A stretch of DNA of 7,067 bases from CAMCXT01 sp046302715 (lineage in GTDB: Bacteria; Bacteroidota; Bacteroidia; M30B66), in contig JBKCHQ010000181.1 of NCBI GenBank assembly GCA_046302715.1, positions 1 to 7,067 on the forward strand, in the 5' to 3' direction. A program made the translations under genes and the position numbers. The notes beneath the pieces were generated by a model. It was not told the origin of the DNA. It did no database searches and worked only from the letters and a program-made list of their open reading frames with translations. This document shows, in pieces, positions 6,701 to 7,067 of the stretch. Within the stretch, counting starts at the first letter, position 1; the number at the start of each line of letters is the position of its first letter.

Positions 6701-7067
6701 ATTACATCGAGTTTTGGATGATGGATCCCTTTGCTGAAGGATTGGGCCCGGGCACTGCGATCAATTCCGGAACCGGCGGCGACTTTTACCTCAACATCGG
6801 AAATATTTCGGAGGATGTATTGCGCGACGGGCAACAGAGCTTCGAAAATGGCTTACCGGTAACCCCTGAAAATACCAATTTCGACACCACCACCTGGGGT
6901 AAATACCCTACGTCACCGCCACTTGTAAATGCCTTCGATAACAATCCCGAGTCGCGACCTTTGCAAGATGTGGGATTGGATGGCTTACCAAGCGATTCGG
7001 AGCGGGTATTTTTTCAGGATTATCTCGGCTCTTTGCAAACGGTGCTATCGCCCGATGCATACTCACG
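3706..7067 (+). CDS. sprA: SprA, type IX secretion system outer-membrane translocon, N-terminal 1120 residues
   Basis: SprA forms the giant outer-membrane beta-barrel through which type IX secretion substrates, including gliding adhesins, leave the cell. Relatives run to about 2300-2500 residues, so roughly half is here; the frame is open at the right edge with no stop or frameshift. No ATG lies between the in-frame TAG at 3691 and an ATG at 3754, which falls inside the signal peptide. TTG at 3706 gives MKTATPYRYFTVALALMLFVVWSANS, a good Sec signal peptide with basic n-region and hydrophobic core. An acidic, proline-rich linker follows (about 40-69). SprA traits include IVPGEAFAGIFGSNVIDIRP (146-165), GKIGDKIQLQTNYNTETGF (from 207), a beta segment with LTENVDYTVDYALGRVRIIN (about 693-712), YIDDFEG (837-843) and RGPYNYD (952-958). 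Alternating polar and hydrophobic residues through about 190-320 fit barrel strands. Start confidence is lower than identity. Confidence 0.94.
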   Translation, partial: MKTATPYRYFTVALALMLFVVWSANSRPYDSEKVDLKGPGDSTDTDTLIQLPFPFDDEDLDPTDPTPNPFFLKDPANVTNSIDLNTETNEYDISSRMGGLNFRYPDYMSFQEYLDEDFNNAILRNWRERVEGDDVNKQRGFQPRIIVPGEAFAGIFGSNVIDIRPQGSAELIFGGNFVRTQNPALPIRQQRVGSFNFQQKIQMNLTGKIGDKIQLQTNYNTETGFSFDNKVNLKYEGKEDEIIQLIEAGNVNLPLTGTLITGSQSLMGIKTKLRFGRLTATTIFSQQQGDRKNISVQGGAQTQQFEISASSYDANRHFFLSQWFKDRYDQSLSTLPNVTSPFNVTRVEVYITNRTYATTNVRNISAFADLGESDPNYFNNGVNSYTQQQPGAVLFPRNENNNLQASQIIATYPDFRNKTNDVLSNPNSFTPQIIPAVDFEFLQNARLLNPNEYTLNPLLGYVSLNQSLNADEVLAVAFQYTVNTSQGQQVYQVGEFSTDVQGTGSLVLKLLKSTQVFTRKPIWDLMMKNVYSLNGYQISKDNFKLNILYQDEKTSVKMNVIPEGQNVNGKILLQLFNLDRLNNQNDPQADGYFDFIEGKTIQADKGRIIFPMREPFRNFLRGKFEVPSELTLANKYAFDSLYTTTQPLAQLDAQHNRFYLQGSYQSASGSEISLNAMNVPQGSVTVTAGGVPLTENVDYTVDYALGRVRIINQGLLNSQTPINISLETNTLFAIQSKRLMGAHFDYMIDKNFGLGGTIMNLTERPMTQKINIGDEPISNTIIGLDGNIKRDSRWLTQMLDKLPFYSTKEMSSITATWETAKLIPGHSKIIGKDGLSYIDDFEGAESTIDIRNFGNWFIASTPAGQPNLLREGDLFNSRAYNYNRARLNWYTIDPLFARNGSTTPQHIQDSPMQSNNFMRQIVETEIFPNKARPNGQVQIMPVLDLHFDPRVRGPYNYDVSENLYSAGLNADGTLKKPTTRWGGIMRRVETTDFESANIDYIEFWMMDPFAEGLGPGTAINSGTGGDFYLNIGNISEDVLRDGQQSFENGLPVTPENTNFDTTTWGKYPTSPPLVNAFDNNPESRPLQDVGLDGLPSDSERVFFQDYLGSLQTVLSPDAYS

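Noticed and set aside
1..7067. Mobile element, CRISPR array, defence system or RNA gene
   Set aside because: No transposase, terminal repeats, regularly spaced repeats, tRNA-like cloverleaf or defence-family motif was seen; genes with recognised functions account for nearly all of the window.

Overview
The window comes from a member of the Bacteroidota. Three things point there: a gene for SprA, the outer-membrane translocon of the type IX secretion system, which is confined to that lineage; intergenic matches to the Bacteroidota promoter -7 box (TAnnTTTG); and weak or absent Shine-Dalgarno sequences. I cannot narrow it to genus. All four genes belong to recognised families, and I see no mobile element, CRISPR array, tRNA, rRNA or unexplained coding block.

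Layout. Positions 1-657 (minus strand) hold a nearly complete class III sirtuin (CobB-type NAD+-dependent protein deacylase), cut at its C-terminus by the window edge. A divergent intergenic region (658-806) has a candidate -7 box for each direction, a short inverted repeat and a 10-bp direct repeat. Positions 807-3074 (plus) encode a 755-residue hybrid malic enzyme of the MaeB type: malic domain, NAD(P)-binding domain and a degenerate phosphotransacetylase-like domain. ruvA (3074-3658), the Holliday-junction-binding subunit of RuvAB, overlaps the malic enzyme stop by one base. A 47-bp gap (3659-3705) holds a perfect 6-bp inverted repeat and a promoter-like sequence. From 3706 to the right edge, one uninterrupted frame encodes the first 1120 residues of SprA, probably starting at TTG.

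How the genes relate. The malic enzyme converts malate to pyruvate and CO2 and supplies reduced cofactor. RuvA works in recombinational repair and SprA in protein export and gliding. They share no obvious pathway; from memory, the order malic enzyme - ruvA - sprA recurs in Bacteroidota, so this looks like an ancestral housekeeping neighbourhood and not a dedicated system. The sirtuin next to an enzyme with an acetyl-CoA-sensing-type domain invites a regulatory idea, but nothing in the sequence proves it. I did not find a convincing undescribed system. The points most worth a second look are the cysteine-free sirtuin core, the probable non-ATG start of sprA, and the small palindromes in the two intergenic gaps.
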